Source of the DNA: an uncultured Prevotella sp.
GTDB taxonomy: Bacteria; Bacteroidota; Bacteroidia; Bacteroidales; Bacteroidaceae
DNA length: 64,000 nt
Assembly (NCBI GenBank): GCA_944320195.1
Contig: CALUGP010000004.1
Span: forward strand, 62,001-126,000
Direction of reading: 5' to 3'
Every line of letters begins with the position of its first letter. Position 1 is the first letter of the stretch. The notes beneath the pieces were generated by a model. It was not told the DNA's origin, did no database searches, and worked only from the letters and a program-made list of their open reading frames with translations. Positions 51,618 through 59,305 of this stretch are shown here, piece by piece. The translations under genes were made by a program, and so were the position numbers.

Positions 51618-52949
51618 ATGCACAACAGGGACAATTTCACCTTTCTTACATCGGCGCCTGTGCACAGGGTGATACTTACGATGGCTGTTCCTACCATTAT
51701 AAGCATGCTCGTAACAAGCGTGTACAACATCGTCACCACATTTTACGTTGGCCGGATAAGCACCCAGGCCACGGCGGCCGTAGGCATAGCCTTCCCCGTC
51801 ATGTCAATCATCCAGGCCGTAGGTTTTACTTTCGGACAGGGTTCCGGCAACTATATTTCGCGCGAGCTTGGCGCCCAGCGCCGCGGCAACGCGCGCCGCA
51901 TGGCCTCCACGGGCTTCTTCAGCGCGGTGTGTACGGGCGTGGTGCTTTGCGCGGTCGGCCTGCTGCTGCTTGAGCCTTTGGTGCTGCTTCTCGGCTCAAC
52001 GCCTACCGTGCTACCTTACGCCAAGCGTTACCTGGCCTTCATCCTCATGGCCATGCCGTTCATGTGCGGCGCGTTGTGCCTGAACAACCAGATGCGCTTC
52101 CAGGGCAATGCGGCTTATTCAATGTTCGGAATACTTACCGGCGCGGTGATAAACGTGTTCCTTGCACCCGTCCTCATCTTTGTTTTCGACATGGGTATAA
52201 CCGGTGCAGGACTCTCAACTTTTGTCGGCGAGGCATGCAGCATGTTTGTCCTTTTGTGGATGACGCACAAGGGTGGCTCGATAAGGATACACCTGCGCGA
52301 CTTTACTCCATCTGCTTCTTTGTTCCGCGAGATTCTTGCCGGCGGCACGCCTTCGTTCACCCGTCAGGGCATGGCCAGCATAGGTGTGGCCCTGCTGAAT
52401 GTCGCCGCAGGCCGTTTCGGCGACGCGGCAATAGCCGGAATGTCGATAGTGGGGCGTGTCACGTTCGTCGTCTTTGCCGCCGTCATAGGTCTGGGACAGG
52501 GTTTCCAGCCGATGTGCGGCTTCTGTTATGGTGCCCGTCTTTACGAGCGTGTGCGTGAAGGGTATTGGTTTATCGTGCGTCTCGGCACGTCGTTCCTGGT
52601 CATTGTCGCCGTGCTTGGCTTTGTTTGGTCTGCCGAGATTGTCACTGTGTTCCGCCACGACCCGGCCGTCATCGCCGTGGGCAGCGTCGCCCTGCGGTGG
52701 CAACTGGTGTCGTTGCCGCTCGGAGCGGTGGTGATGTACACCAACATGATGATGCAGACCATCCGCAAGCCGTTGCAGGCCAACGTCCTTGCCGCCTCGC
52801 GCAACGGCCTGTTCTTCATTCCCTTGATTATCATCCTGCCACATTTCTTCGGCCTTCTCGGTGTCGAGATGTGCCAGGCCTGGGCCGACTTGCTGTCGTT
52901 CCTGCTGGCCGTTCCGATAGCGGTGAACGGCTTTAAGGCGTTGAAATAA
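51618..52949 (+). CDS. MATE family efflux transporter
   Basis: A complete 443-residue MATE exporter with 12 hydrophobic helices. The N-terminal APVHRVILTMAVPTIISMLVTSVYNIVTTFYVGRI is the usual first helix pair, and GFTFGQGSGNYISRELGAQRRGNARRMASTGF and GGTPSFTRQGMASIGVALLNVAAG are the corresponding blocks of the two halves. It likely exports toxic cations by Na+ or H+ antiport. It differs clearly in sequence from the MATE protein at the left edge, so they are not recent duplicates. Confidence 0.94.
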   Translation: MHNRDNFTFLTSAPVHRVILTMAVPTIISMLVTSVYNIVTTFYVGRISTQATAAVGIAFPVMSIIQAVGFTFGQGSGNYISRELGAQRRGNARRMASTGFFSAVCTGVVLCAVGLLLLEPLVLLLGSTPTVLPYAKRYLAFILMAMPFMCGALCLNNQMRFQGNAAYSMFGILTGAVINVFLAPVLIFVFDMGITGAGLSTFVGEACSMFVLLWMTHKGGSIRIHLRDFTPSASLFREILAGGTPSFTRQGMASIGVALLNVAAGRFGDAAIAGMSIVGRVTFVVFAAVIGLGQGFQPMCGFCYGARLYERVREGYWFIVRLGTSFLVIVAVLGFVWSAEIVTVFRHDPAVIAVGSVALRWQLVSLPLGAVVMYTNMMMQTIRKPLQANVLAASRNGLFFIPLIIILPHFFGLLGVEMCQAWADLLSFLLAVPIAVNGFKALK

Positions 52950-52961
52950 GCGAGAAAATTA

Positions 52962-53055
52962 AGTGAAGAGCGGAAAGCGAAAAACGAAAAATCCATTTGC
53001 CTTTGAACGTATCAAGACAAATGGATTTTTCGTTTTTCGCTTTCCGCTCTTCGCT
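52962..53055. repeat. Family B hairpin, left of the 79-aa gene
   Basis: Arms 52962-52999 and 53018-53055 pair at 37 of 38 positions. The arms are 7-bp words (AGCGGAA, AGCGAAA, AACGAAA). The loop CCTTTGAACGTATCAAGA recurs inverted in the hairpin at 53378-53475. Confidence 0.85.
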
Positions 53056-53060
53056 CAATA

Positions 53061-53300
53061 TTATTCCGTCATTCTTTTCTTTAGTTCCTCTTTGCGCAAT
53101 TGCAGTTTCCTAAGCTCTTCGGCTTTTGCCTCTATTGCCTTGTCGATGCCTTCTTGCTCTATGAACTCACGGAAGTGCTGAAGCTCTTTGTAAGGAACGC
53201 CAGTGTTGATGATGTCGATAACGTCACTGATGAACTGTCTGTCATCGTCTGCAAGGTTTTCAACCTTTTCCTTCAAATCTTTTACCTTTACCATTGTCAT
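53061..53300 (-). CDS. Small coiled-coil protein between twin hairpins, unknown
   Basis: A 79-residue, highly charged, helical protein (KVKDLKEKVENLADDDRQFISDVIDIINTGVPYKELQHFREF) ending in a Lys/Glu coiled coil (AKAEELRKLQLRKEELKKRM). There is no signal peptide and no known motif. The start may be MTMVK (53300) or MVKVK (53294); AGGAGATATG precedes the first, a rare good ribosome site in this window. It lies between two inverted hairpins with shared loop sequence, suggesting a small cassette. Confidence 0.65.
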   Translation of the reverse strand: MTMVKVKDLKEKVENLADDDRQFISDVIDIINTGVPYKELQHFREFIEQEGIDKAIEAKAEELRKLQLRKEELKKRMTE

Positions 53301-53377
53301 ATCTCCTTTCGGTTGTTTTATTAACTATTAGGAGACATGCAAATAACGTGCCTGTATGCCATTTTGGCATAATGGAT

Positions 53378-53475
53378 TAAGTGAAAAATGAAAAACGAAA
53401 AGTGAAAAATCCAAATGTCTTGATACATTCAAAAGCAAATGGATTTTTCACTTTTCGTTTTTCATTTTTCACTTA
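53378..53475. repeat. Family B hairpin, right of the 79-aa gene
   Basis: Arms 53378-53412 and 53441-53475 pair perfectly over 35 bp. The arms are 7-bp words (GTGAAAA, ATGAAAA, ACGAAAA, GTGAAAA). The loop (GTCTTGATACATTCAAAAGC) is an inverted near-copy of the loop at 53000-53017. Confidence 0.88.
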
Positions 53476-53477
53476 AC

Positions 53478-54947
53478 CTATTCTTTCTTCCAGAGTTTTG
53501 TCATGTCTTCGAGCGTCTTGCCCTTGGTCTCGGGCACGAGTCGCCATACGAATACTGCCGCGAGCACGCAGATAACGCCGTAGAGACCGTAAGTGAACCA
53601 GTGGCCGAAGTTAGCGTCGGAGCCGAGCTGCATGTTGAACATGGGCACGAACGACGCACTTACAATCCAATTGAAAATCCATTGGAAGGCGACGGCTATC
53701 GCAACGGCAGCTCCGCGGATGGTGTTGGGGAAGATTTCGGAGATGAGCACCCAGCAAATCGGGCCCCACGACATCATGAACGACGCGCTGTAGACCATGA
53801 TGCTGAGCATCGTTACGAGTTCGAGACCGGCGTGTCCGAAGGTCAGGGCCACGCCGAACGCGCCGACGGCCATGCCCGTTGAGCCGGTGATGAGCAGCGG
53901 CTTGCGCCCCCACTTCTCCACGGTGAATATGGCTACGAGCGTGAACAGGATGTTGACTACGCCCATTATGATGGTCTGCATCATCGGGTTCTCCATGCCC
54001 ATGTCGCCGAAGATGCGCGGCGCGTAGTAGAGAACGGCGTTGATGCCGACGGCCTGCTGGAACACGCTGAGCATTATTCCGACGAAGATTACGAGCACAC
54101 CGTAGGTGAACACGCGCTCCGTCTTCTCTGTGATTGTGTTCTTTATTTCGTCGAGTATGGCGTGTCCGGCGGCGTCGCCGTTAATCTTCGAGAGCACGGC
54201 CAAGGCCTTGCTGTCCTGTCCGGCCATGACGAGATAGCGCGGTGTCTCTGGCACGAAGCATATGAGAATGGCAAAAAGTCCGGCGGGAACGGCCTCGCTA
54301 CCGAACATGTAACGCCATCCTGTTGCGATTGTCCAGGGGTCGCTGCCGGGCATTACGGCGCTCATGCCCTGTCCGATTGACTCGATTACGGGATTGGTGT
54401 GGTCGCCGAGTATGAGGAAGTTCACCATATATACCACCAGCTGGCCGAAGATTATGGCAAACTGGTTCCACGAAACGAGCGTGCCGCGGATGTTGGACGG
54501 TGCCACCTCGGCTATGTACATGGGGCATATCGCCGACGCGAGGCCCACGCCCACGCCGCCGATTACGCGGTAGATGTTGAACGCTATGAGCAGCGGGAAG
54601 TCGGCATGTCCGTGCTCGAAGAACAGGAACTCCGGCTCCATCGAGCCTAAAGCCGAAATGAAGAACATGATGCCGGCGAAGATTAGCGACTTCTTTCGGC
54701 CCCAGTTCGATGCCAGATAGCCTGAAATTGCGCTGCCGATGATGCAGCCGATGAGCGCGCTGGCGCACGTGAAGCCGTGCCAGCCGTCAGTGTAGGTAAA
54801 GTCTTCAGCTCCGAGGAAGAAGGCCTGGAGCCCCTTCTCGGCTCCCGAGATTACGGCGGTGTCGTATCCGAACAACAGGCCGCCAAGCACGGCAACAAGC
54901 ACTATAGAAAACAGATAAGCCTTGCTGCCAGATTGTTTTTGATCCAT
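53478..54947 (-). CDS. Sugar/proton symporter, MFS (XylE-like)
   Basis: A 489-residue sugar porter of the major facilitator superfamily with 12 helices. Signature blocks: GGLLFGYDTAVISGAEKGL, the helix 2-3 loop NWGRKKSLIFAG, RVIGGVGVGLASAICPMYIAEVAPSNIRG, PETPRYLVMAGQDSKAL before the central loop, QQAVGINAVLYYAPRIF (sugar-binding QQ...N), KWGRKPLLITGSTGM and VPETKGKTLEDM at the end. It most resembles xylose/glucose-H+ symporters; the exact sugar is unknown. A TGTGA-N6-TCACA site lies upstream (55041-55056). Confidence 0.93.
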   Translation of the reverse strand: MDQKQSGSKAYLFSIVLVAVLGGLLFGYDTAVISGAEKGLQAFFLGAEDFTYTDGWHGFTCASALIGCIIGSAISGYLASNWGRKKSLIFAGIMFFISALGSMEPEFLFFEHGHADFPLLIAFNIYRVIGGVGVGLASAICPMYIAEVAPSNIRGTLVSWNQFAIIFGQLVVYMVNFLILGDHTNPVIESIGQGMSAVMPGSDPWTIATGWRYMFGSEAVPAGLFAILICFVPETPRYLVMAGQDSKALAVLSKINGDAAGHAILDEIKNTITEKTERVFTYGVLVIFVGIMLSVFQQAVGINAVLYYAPRIFGDMGMENPMMQTIIMGVVNILFTLVAIFTVEKWGRKPLLITGSTGMAVGAFGVALTFGHAGLELVTMLSIMVYSASFMMSWGPICWVLISEIFPNTIRGAAVAIAVAFQWIFNWIVSASFVPMFNMQLGSDANFGHWFTYGLYGVICVLAAVFVWRLVPETKGKTLEDMTKLWKKE

Positions 54948-55040
54948 TGTAGTTTTGTTTTTATTTGTTTATGTTAATAATAGTACTATTTAAGTACAAC
55001 CTCCCACATCCGGAATTATTGTATTCTGACATGTAAAAAA

Positions 55041-55056
55041 TGTGAAATTTCTCACA
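55041..55056. promoter_or_regulatory. CRP/FNR-like palindrome upstream of the sugar symporter
   Basis: TGTGAAATTTCTCACA is a perfect TGTGA-N6-TCACA dyad, about 95 bp before the symporter start. In Proteobacteria this is the CRP consensus; whether a Bacteroidetes Crp-family protein uses it is unknown. Confidence 0.4.
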
Positions 55057-55250
55057 TCTTGCCCGTTGCTTGCTGCCGGTTGCACAGTGTCGTTCTTTTG
55101 GCCTTGGCGCTTTCATTTTGATTTGTGTTGACGCTCCAGAAGGCCGCCGGCCATAATGTCAAAGGCTTTCGGACAAAACAATGCCGTTTTCCGTGTGCAA
55201 ACATAACAGCCTTACAGCCAGCGTGATACGCCGGTTGAAGTCGAAGTGTG

Positions 55251-55338
55251 CAATGTCCGGCGTTCCGTAGTGTTGCGAAATGCCGCCTTTCGCAAGGTCA
55301 AATGCCGTCTTTCGCCTTTTGAAAGGCGGCATTTACGA
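55251..55338. repeat. Family A element 10 (3 clear + 1 degenerate unit)
   Basis: Clear units at 55273-55294, 55295-55316 and 55317-55338; a decayed one at 55251-55272. Units 55273-55294 and 55317-55338 pair (AAATGCCGCCTTTC with its complement). Confidence 0.78.
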
Positions 55339-55587
55339 GTGGAGATGACGGTCTTTATTGTGCCGAATGGCGTTGTATTGTTTGCGCTTCACGGCTGTTC
55401 GCTTTATACTCGGCTATCGTGGAGCACACATACGCACGTCTGTGGACTCGGCGTTTCCCTATTTCGGCCAAACCGGCGCATGTTTCCCGAATGACACAAT
55501 GCGATGCCGCGACTTGCCGATGGTTGCAAAATGACATGCCGACAGTGCCTGGCGTTTGTTTAAAATCAATGAAAATGTCAGGGATTT

Positions 55588-55619
55588 TTTGTGAGTTCCG
55601 TCTTTTTGTCGTATCTTTG
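55588..55619 (+). promoter_or_regulatory. Promoter upstream of 55739 membrane gene
   Basis: TTTG (55588-55591), 20 bp, TATCTTTG (55612-55619). The leader would be about 110 nt. Confidence 0.65.
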
Positions 55620-55738
55620 TATATGGACATACTGTCCGCGTGCAAATGCTTCCCATGCCTGCGCAGATGCGCCGGAAAGGCATGTCAGGGATGGCTGTGT
55701 GCCTGTTTCGCGACAAACATGACAACTGAGATAATGCT

Positions 55739-55996
55739 ATGAAACTGTGGTCTAATGTTTTTCATGCCGCCAGCTACGTGCTTATGGCTTTGCTTGCGGT
55801 TTCCTTCCTGCTGTATAGTGCAGTCGGACTGGCTGTTGTCTTGCTGCTGATGGCGCTTGTGGGCGGCGCCGGAACGGTGTTCGCCCTGTACGTGAAGCAT
55901 GTCACGGGCGAGGCCGACAGCTGCCTCGTCGTGTCGTTGAGTACGTGTAGCGCCGGCCTCTTAATCGGCCTGCTGGTGCTGAAAGAGTATATGTAG
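55739..55996 (+). CDS. Small membrane protein, unknown
   Basis: 85 residues with three predicted helices: ASYVLMALLAVSFLLYSAVG, LAVVLLLMALVGGAGTVFALYV and LSTCSAGLLIGLLVLKEYM. I recognise no family. It has a canonical promoter upstream and is followed after 4 bp by another small membrane gene, so both are likely real and cotranscribed. Confidence 0.6.
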   Translation: MKLWSNVFHAASYVLMALLAVSFLLYSAVGLAVVLLLMALVGGAGTVFALYVKHVTGEADSCLVVSLSTCSAGLLIGLLVLKEYM

Positions 55997-56000
55997 AGAG

Positions 56001-56294
56001 TTGTTAGTTACGTTGAGTTTCATTCTTATCTTGTATTTTATGACGCGTGAAGACATTATCGATTGCATGGAGATAGCCCAGTCGGCTGCTTTCGTGTGCT
56101 ATCTGGGGCTGCGCGTGGCCGGTCTCAGGGATACCATGTGGCCTTTGCTGCCATTGTTCTTGCTGCTGGCGTTGGGGCTTGCAGGTGTTTTGCAGGCCTT
56201 CAGGTGGAAGCTCAGTTGGAAGGATTTTTATGTGTACTCTTCTTTAGGCAGCCTGCTTGTCGTGCTTGTGTGCGGCAGCGTTTATCTTTGTTGA
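56001..56294 (+). CDS. Small membrane protein, unknown (second of pair)
   Basis: 97 residues from a TTG start, or 84 from ATG at 56040 (MTREDII). It has about three helices (SAAFVCYLGLRVAGL, MWPLLPLFLLLALGLAGVLQAF, YSSLGSLLVVLVCGSVYLC). No known family. The size and helix plan resemble the gene before it, without clear sequence identity. Confidence 0.5.
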   Translation: MLVTLSFILILYFMTREDIIDCMEIAQSAAFVCYLGLRVAGLRDTMWPLLPLFLLLALGLAGVLQAFRWKLSWKDFYVYSSLGSLLVVLVCGSVYLC

Positions 56295-56372
56295 CGCGCT
56301 CCCGATGTCCGCTTTATCGCATTTTCTTTGAAAATAGATGCTCCAGATTGTGCCGATGATGGAAAAAAAGCT

Positions 56373-56380
56373 TACCTTTG
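56373..56380 (+). promoter_or_regulatory. DUF418 gene -7 box
   Basis: TACCTTTG 33 bp before the MTHY start. Confidence 0.55.
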
Positions 56381-56413
56381 CGGCCGTATTACCATGACAT
56401 AACATTAACATCA

Positions 56414-57595
56414 ATGACACATTATCAACCATCATCGTTGCCCAACACGCGCATCGACGCGGCCGACTTGCTGCGTGCCGTGGCCGTGGCGGGCATTGTT
56501 GTGCTCCATTTCATCGAGCATCTGAATTTTTATGCCTTCCCCCCGTTGACAAGTTTGGACCGCGCCGTGTGGGACGTGGCCTTCTTCGTCCTGTCGAGCA
56601 AGATGTACGCCATCTTCGCCATGCTGTTCGGCCTTACGCTGTTCGTGCAACACGACAACCAGGCGCAGCGCGGATTCGACTTCCGTCCGCGCTTCGCGTG
56701 GCGCATGGTGCTGCTGTTCGGCTTCGGCCTTTTGGACCTGCTGTTCTTCAACGGCGACATTCTTACGGTCTACGCCGTGTGCGGCCTGATGGTGTTGCCG
56801 CTCGTCCGCACGAGCAACCGCGTGGTTATGGGCTTCGCCCTGTTCCTGGCGCTACAGCCGATAGAAGTGTTTTATTTCATAGGCGGCCTGCTCAATCCCC
56901 AGCTGCAGTCGCTCAATCTTGGTTCGGGAGACATGTTCACGGCCATAATACCTGCCCAGTCAGGCGGCAACTGGCTTGACGTAGCATGGGCCGGACTGCG
57001 CTACGGCTTGCCATTGAACTTCGCTTGGGCGATAGAGCACGGACGTTTCACCCAGACGCTCTTCCTCTTCCTTCTCGGGCTTTGGCTTGGCCGTCGCCGC
57101 CTTTTCTATGACGAGGGCCGCAACGCGGTGGTGTGGCGGCGCACCATGGTGTGGTCTTTGGTGGCTTTCACCGTGTTCTGTCCGCTGCGATACACTGTTC
57201 CGCAACTCTTTGCACAGGAATGCGCGCAGGCCTCTTTGACCGTGATGCTCGACATGTGGAAGAATCTTTCCATGATGCTTTTCTACGTGAGCGCGCTCAC
57301 GTGGATGTATCATCGCACCCGCGTACGCCGCTTGCTGGCCAAGCTCCTGCCTTACGGCAAGATGAGCCTGAGCAACTACATAGGGCAGTCTGTCGTCGGC
57401 GGCTTCGTCTTCTACCACTGGGGCCTTGGGCTTTATACGGTCAGCGGCCACACTATGAGCCTCGTCCTGGGCGTTGCCTTCGTGTTCCTGCAATACACGT
57501 TCTGCCGCTTATGGCTGCGCAACCATAAGCGCGGGCCGCTCGAGCAGCTTTGGCACAACGCCACGTGGGCCGGAGCACGCAAGCCGAAGAAGTGA
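56414..57595 (+). CDS. DUF418 family membrane protein
   Basis: A 393-residue polytopic membrane protein. The start TRIDAADLLRAVAVAGIVVLHFIEHLNFY and the C-terminal YGKMSLSNYIGQSVVGGFVFYHWGLGLY are the hallmarks of DUF418, a group related to acyltransferase-3 membrane enzymes and often placed near peptidoglycan or lipid-modifying genes. The LLFGFGLLDLLFFNGDILTVYAVCGL block is typical too. Substrate unknown. The in-frame start at 56378 overlaps the promoter, so 56414 is preferred. Confidence 0.9.
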   Translation: MTHYQPSSLPNTRIDAADLLRAVAVAGIVVLHFIEHLNFYAFPPLTSLDRAVWDVAFFVLSSKMYAIFAMLFGLTLFVQHDNQAQRGFDFRPRFAWRMVLLFGFGLLDLLFFNGDILTVYAVCGLMVLPLVRTSNRVVMGFALFLALQPIEVFYFIGGLLNPQLQSLNLGSGDMFTAIIPAQSGGNWLDVAWAGLRYGLPLNFAWAIEHGRFTQTLFLFLLGLWLGRRRLFYDEGRNAVVWRRTMVWSLVAFTVFCPLRYTVPQLFAQECAQASLTVMLDMWKNLSMMLFYVSALTWMYHRTRVRRLLAKLLPYGKMSLSNYIGQSVVGGFVFYHWGLGLYTVSGHTMSLVLGVAFVFLQYTFCRLWLRNHKRGPLEQLWHNATWAGARKPKK

Positions 57596-57620
57596 CCTCC
57601 CGCCTTGAGACACATTGCCT

Positions 57621-58025
57621 ATGGACGCCTTGAAGATGCTGCTCTACGCTACGCCACTGGCCGTTTCGCTGGCCGTTCTGGCCGTGAGGCGGTGGCGAAA
57701 GATTCCGCCCGGCTTTACTGACACAGTGTTCTCGCTTGTCTGCATCTCCACTTCCTGCATGTTTGTTGAGAGACTTAGCGATGTGCCTTGGCTCTATACG
57801 ATGATTGCGGTATTCTCGCTTATGGCTATAATCGTAAGGCAATACCGAAAGAAAGGTTGGGGACTGCCCGATACAGTGTGCGGCGTAGTCTACATAGCCG
57901 CCGCCACACGCGTGTTCATGGGGCTGTTCTCCCTGTCATGGCTGCCTGCCGTCGGCGTTGCCGCAGGCGCGATGATCATTGTGTTCCTGGCCTATTGCCT
58001 GTATCTGGTTTGGTTTGTGAAATAG
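57621..58025 (+). CDS. Membrane protein, unknown
   Basis: 134 residues with four helices (LLYATPLAVSLAVLAV, VFSLVCISTSCMFVERL, LYTMIAVFSLMAIIV, AVGVAAGAMIIVFLAYCLYLVWFV). The frame is open from a TTG at 57615, but ATG at 57621 is the better start. It lies 25 bp after the DUF418 gene and ends with a terminator, so it is the last gene of that unit. No family recognised. Confidence 0.65.
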   Translation: MDALKMLLYATPLAVSLAVLAVRRWRKIPPGFTDTVFSLVCISTSCMFVERLSDVPWLYTMIAVFSLMAIIVRQYRKKGWGLPDTVCGVVYIAAATRVFMGLFSLSWLPAVGVAAGAMIIVFLAYCLYLVWFVK

Positions 58026-58050
58026 CTGTCGGATATTATATAAAATGTGA

Positions 58051-58075
58051 AAGGCGGACAATTATCCGCCTTTTT
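58051..58075 (+). terminator. Terminator before holB
   Basis: AAGGCGGA pairs with TCCGCCTT around a 6-nt loop, then TTT; it overlaps the possible -33 region of the holB promoter. Confidence 0.7.
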
Positions 58076-58100
58076 GTCATGTTATAAGGTGGATTTTTCG

Positions 58101-58108
58101 TAATTTTG
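58101..58108 (+). promoter_or_regulatory. holB -7 box
   Basis: TAATTTTG 23 bp before the holB start codon. Confidence 0.55.
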
Positions 58109-58131
58109 CACCGATTAGACTCTTTATCGGT

Positions 58132-59271
58132 ATGAAGTTCTGCGACGTAATAGGACAAGAAGAGGTCAAGCAGAGGCTGCGACAGATGGTCAGTGAGGAC
58201 CGTGTGCCACACGCCTTGATGTTCTGCGGCCCACGGGGCTGCGGCAAGATGGCTCTGGCCCTGGCCTTCGCTTCCTACTTGTTGTGCCGTGACCGGCATG
58301 ACGGCGACTCGTGCGGAGCGTGCCCCCAGTGCGCCATGACGGGCAAGATGGCGCATCCCGACCTGCATTTCTCCTATCCCGTAATCCGTCCTTCGGGCAC
58401 CGGTTCGGAGCATAAGATGTCGAGCGAGGACTTCGCAGCCGAGTGGCGCGAGATGCTTCTGCAAGGCCCTTACTTCACAATGGACCAGTGGCTTAAGGCC
58501 ATGGGCGCCGCCAACCAGCAGGCCCAGATGGGCGTAGGAGAGAGCGACGCACTCTCGCGCGCCCTCAGTCTCAAGTCGAGTCAGGGCGGATACAAGGTCG
58601 CCGTGCTGTGGCTGCCCGAGCGAATGAACGCCGAATGCGCCAACAAGATGCTTAAGTTGCTCGAAGAGCCGCCACAGGCTACGGTGTTCTTACTGGTCTG
58701 CGAGGAACCGGAGATGCTTATCGACACCATCAAAAGCCGCGCCCAGCGCATCGACGTGCGCCGTATCGCCGACGAATACATGGAGCGCGCCCTTGTGGAA
58801 CGGCGCAACATAGACCCCGACCAGGCGCGAAGCATAGCGCGCTCGGCCGGCGGCAGCTGGCTCGCCGCGCTTGAAGAACTCGATGCGGGGAACGAGAAGA
58901 AAGAGTTTCTTGACATGTTCGTCTCACTGATGCGCCTTGCCTACATGCGCAAAATAAAGGATTTGAAGAAGTGGAGCGACACTGCTGCCACACTCGGACG
59001 CGAACGCCAGAAACGCATGCTGGAGTATTTCCTGCGACTGGTGCGCGAGAACTTCATGTACAACTTCCGCAATCCGCAGCTCTGTTACATGACGCGCGAC
59101 GAGGAAAACTTCGCCCGCAACTTCTCGCCTTATGTCAACGAAGCCAATGTCTTGGAACTGATGGCACTGATGAACCGCGCCATCCGCGACATCGGACAGA
59201 ACGCAAACGCCAAGATTGTGCTCTTTGACATGGCGACGAACATCATCGTCTCACTTATAAGAAAACCTTAG
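58132..59271 (+). CDS. holB: DNA polymerase III delta' subunit
   Basis: A clamp-loader subunit, 379 residues. It has MKFCDVIGQEEVKQRLRQMV, the P-loop-like GPRGCGKMALALAFASYLL (the usual Thr after Lys is Met, in keeping with a subunit that does not hydrolyse ATP), a zinc-binding cluster CRDRHDGDSCGACPQC, and the sensor-type VAVLWLPERMNAECANKMLKLLEEPPQATVFLLVCEE ending in TIKSRAQR. It starts a three-gene unit with PSP1 and gldH, a conserved Bacteroidetes order. Confidence 0.93.
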   Translation: MKFCDVIGQEEVKQRLRQMVSEDRVPHALMFCGPRGCGKMALALAFASYLLCRDRHDGDSCGACPQCAMTGKMAHPDLHFSYPVIRPSGTGSEHKMSSEDFAAEWREMLLQGPYFTMDQWLKAMGAANQQAQMGVGESDALSRALSLKSSQGGYKVAVLWLPERMNAECANKMLKLLEEPPQATVFLLVCEEPEMLIDTIKSRAQRIDVRRIADEYMERALVERRNIDPDQARSIARSAGGSWLAALEELDAGNEKKEFLDMFVSLMRLAYMRKIKDLKKWSDTAATLGRERQKRMLEYFLRLVRENFMYNFRNPQLCYMTRDEENFARNFSPYVNEANVLELMALMNRAIRDIGQNANAKIVLFDMATNIIVSLIRKP

Positions 59272-59305
59272 GCTTAGGCCTTTACATATATAAACAAAAT
59301 GCCTT

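Larger units (their letters stand above)
54948..55738. other. 791-bp divergent gap, regulatory sites and family A element
   Basis: It contains a possible CRP-like site (55041-55056), a TTGACGCTCC-type word shared with 37853, family A element 10, and a good promoter at 55588-55619. I find no gene. Confidence 0.65.
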
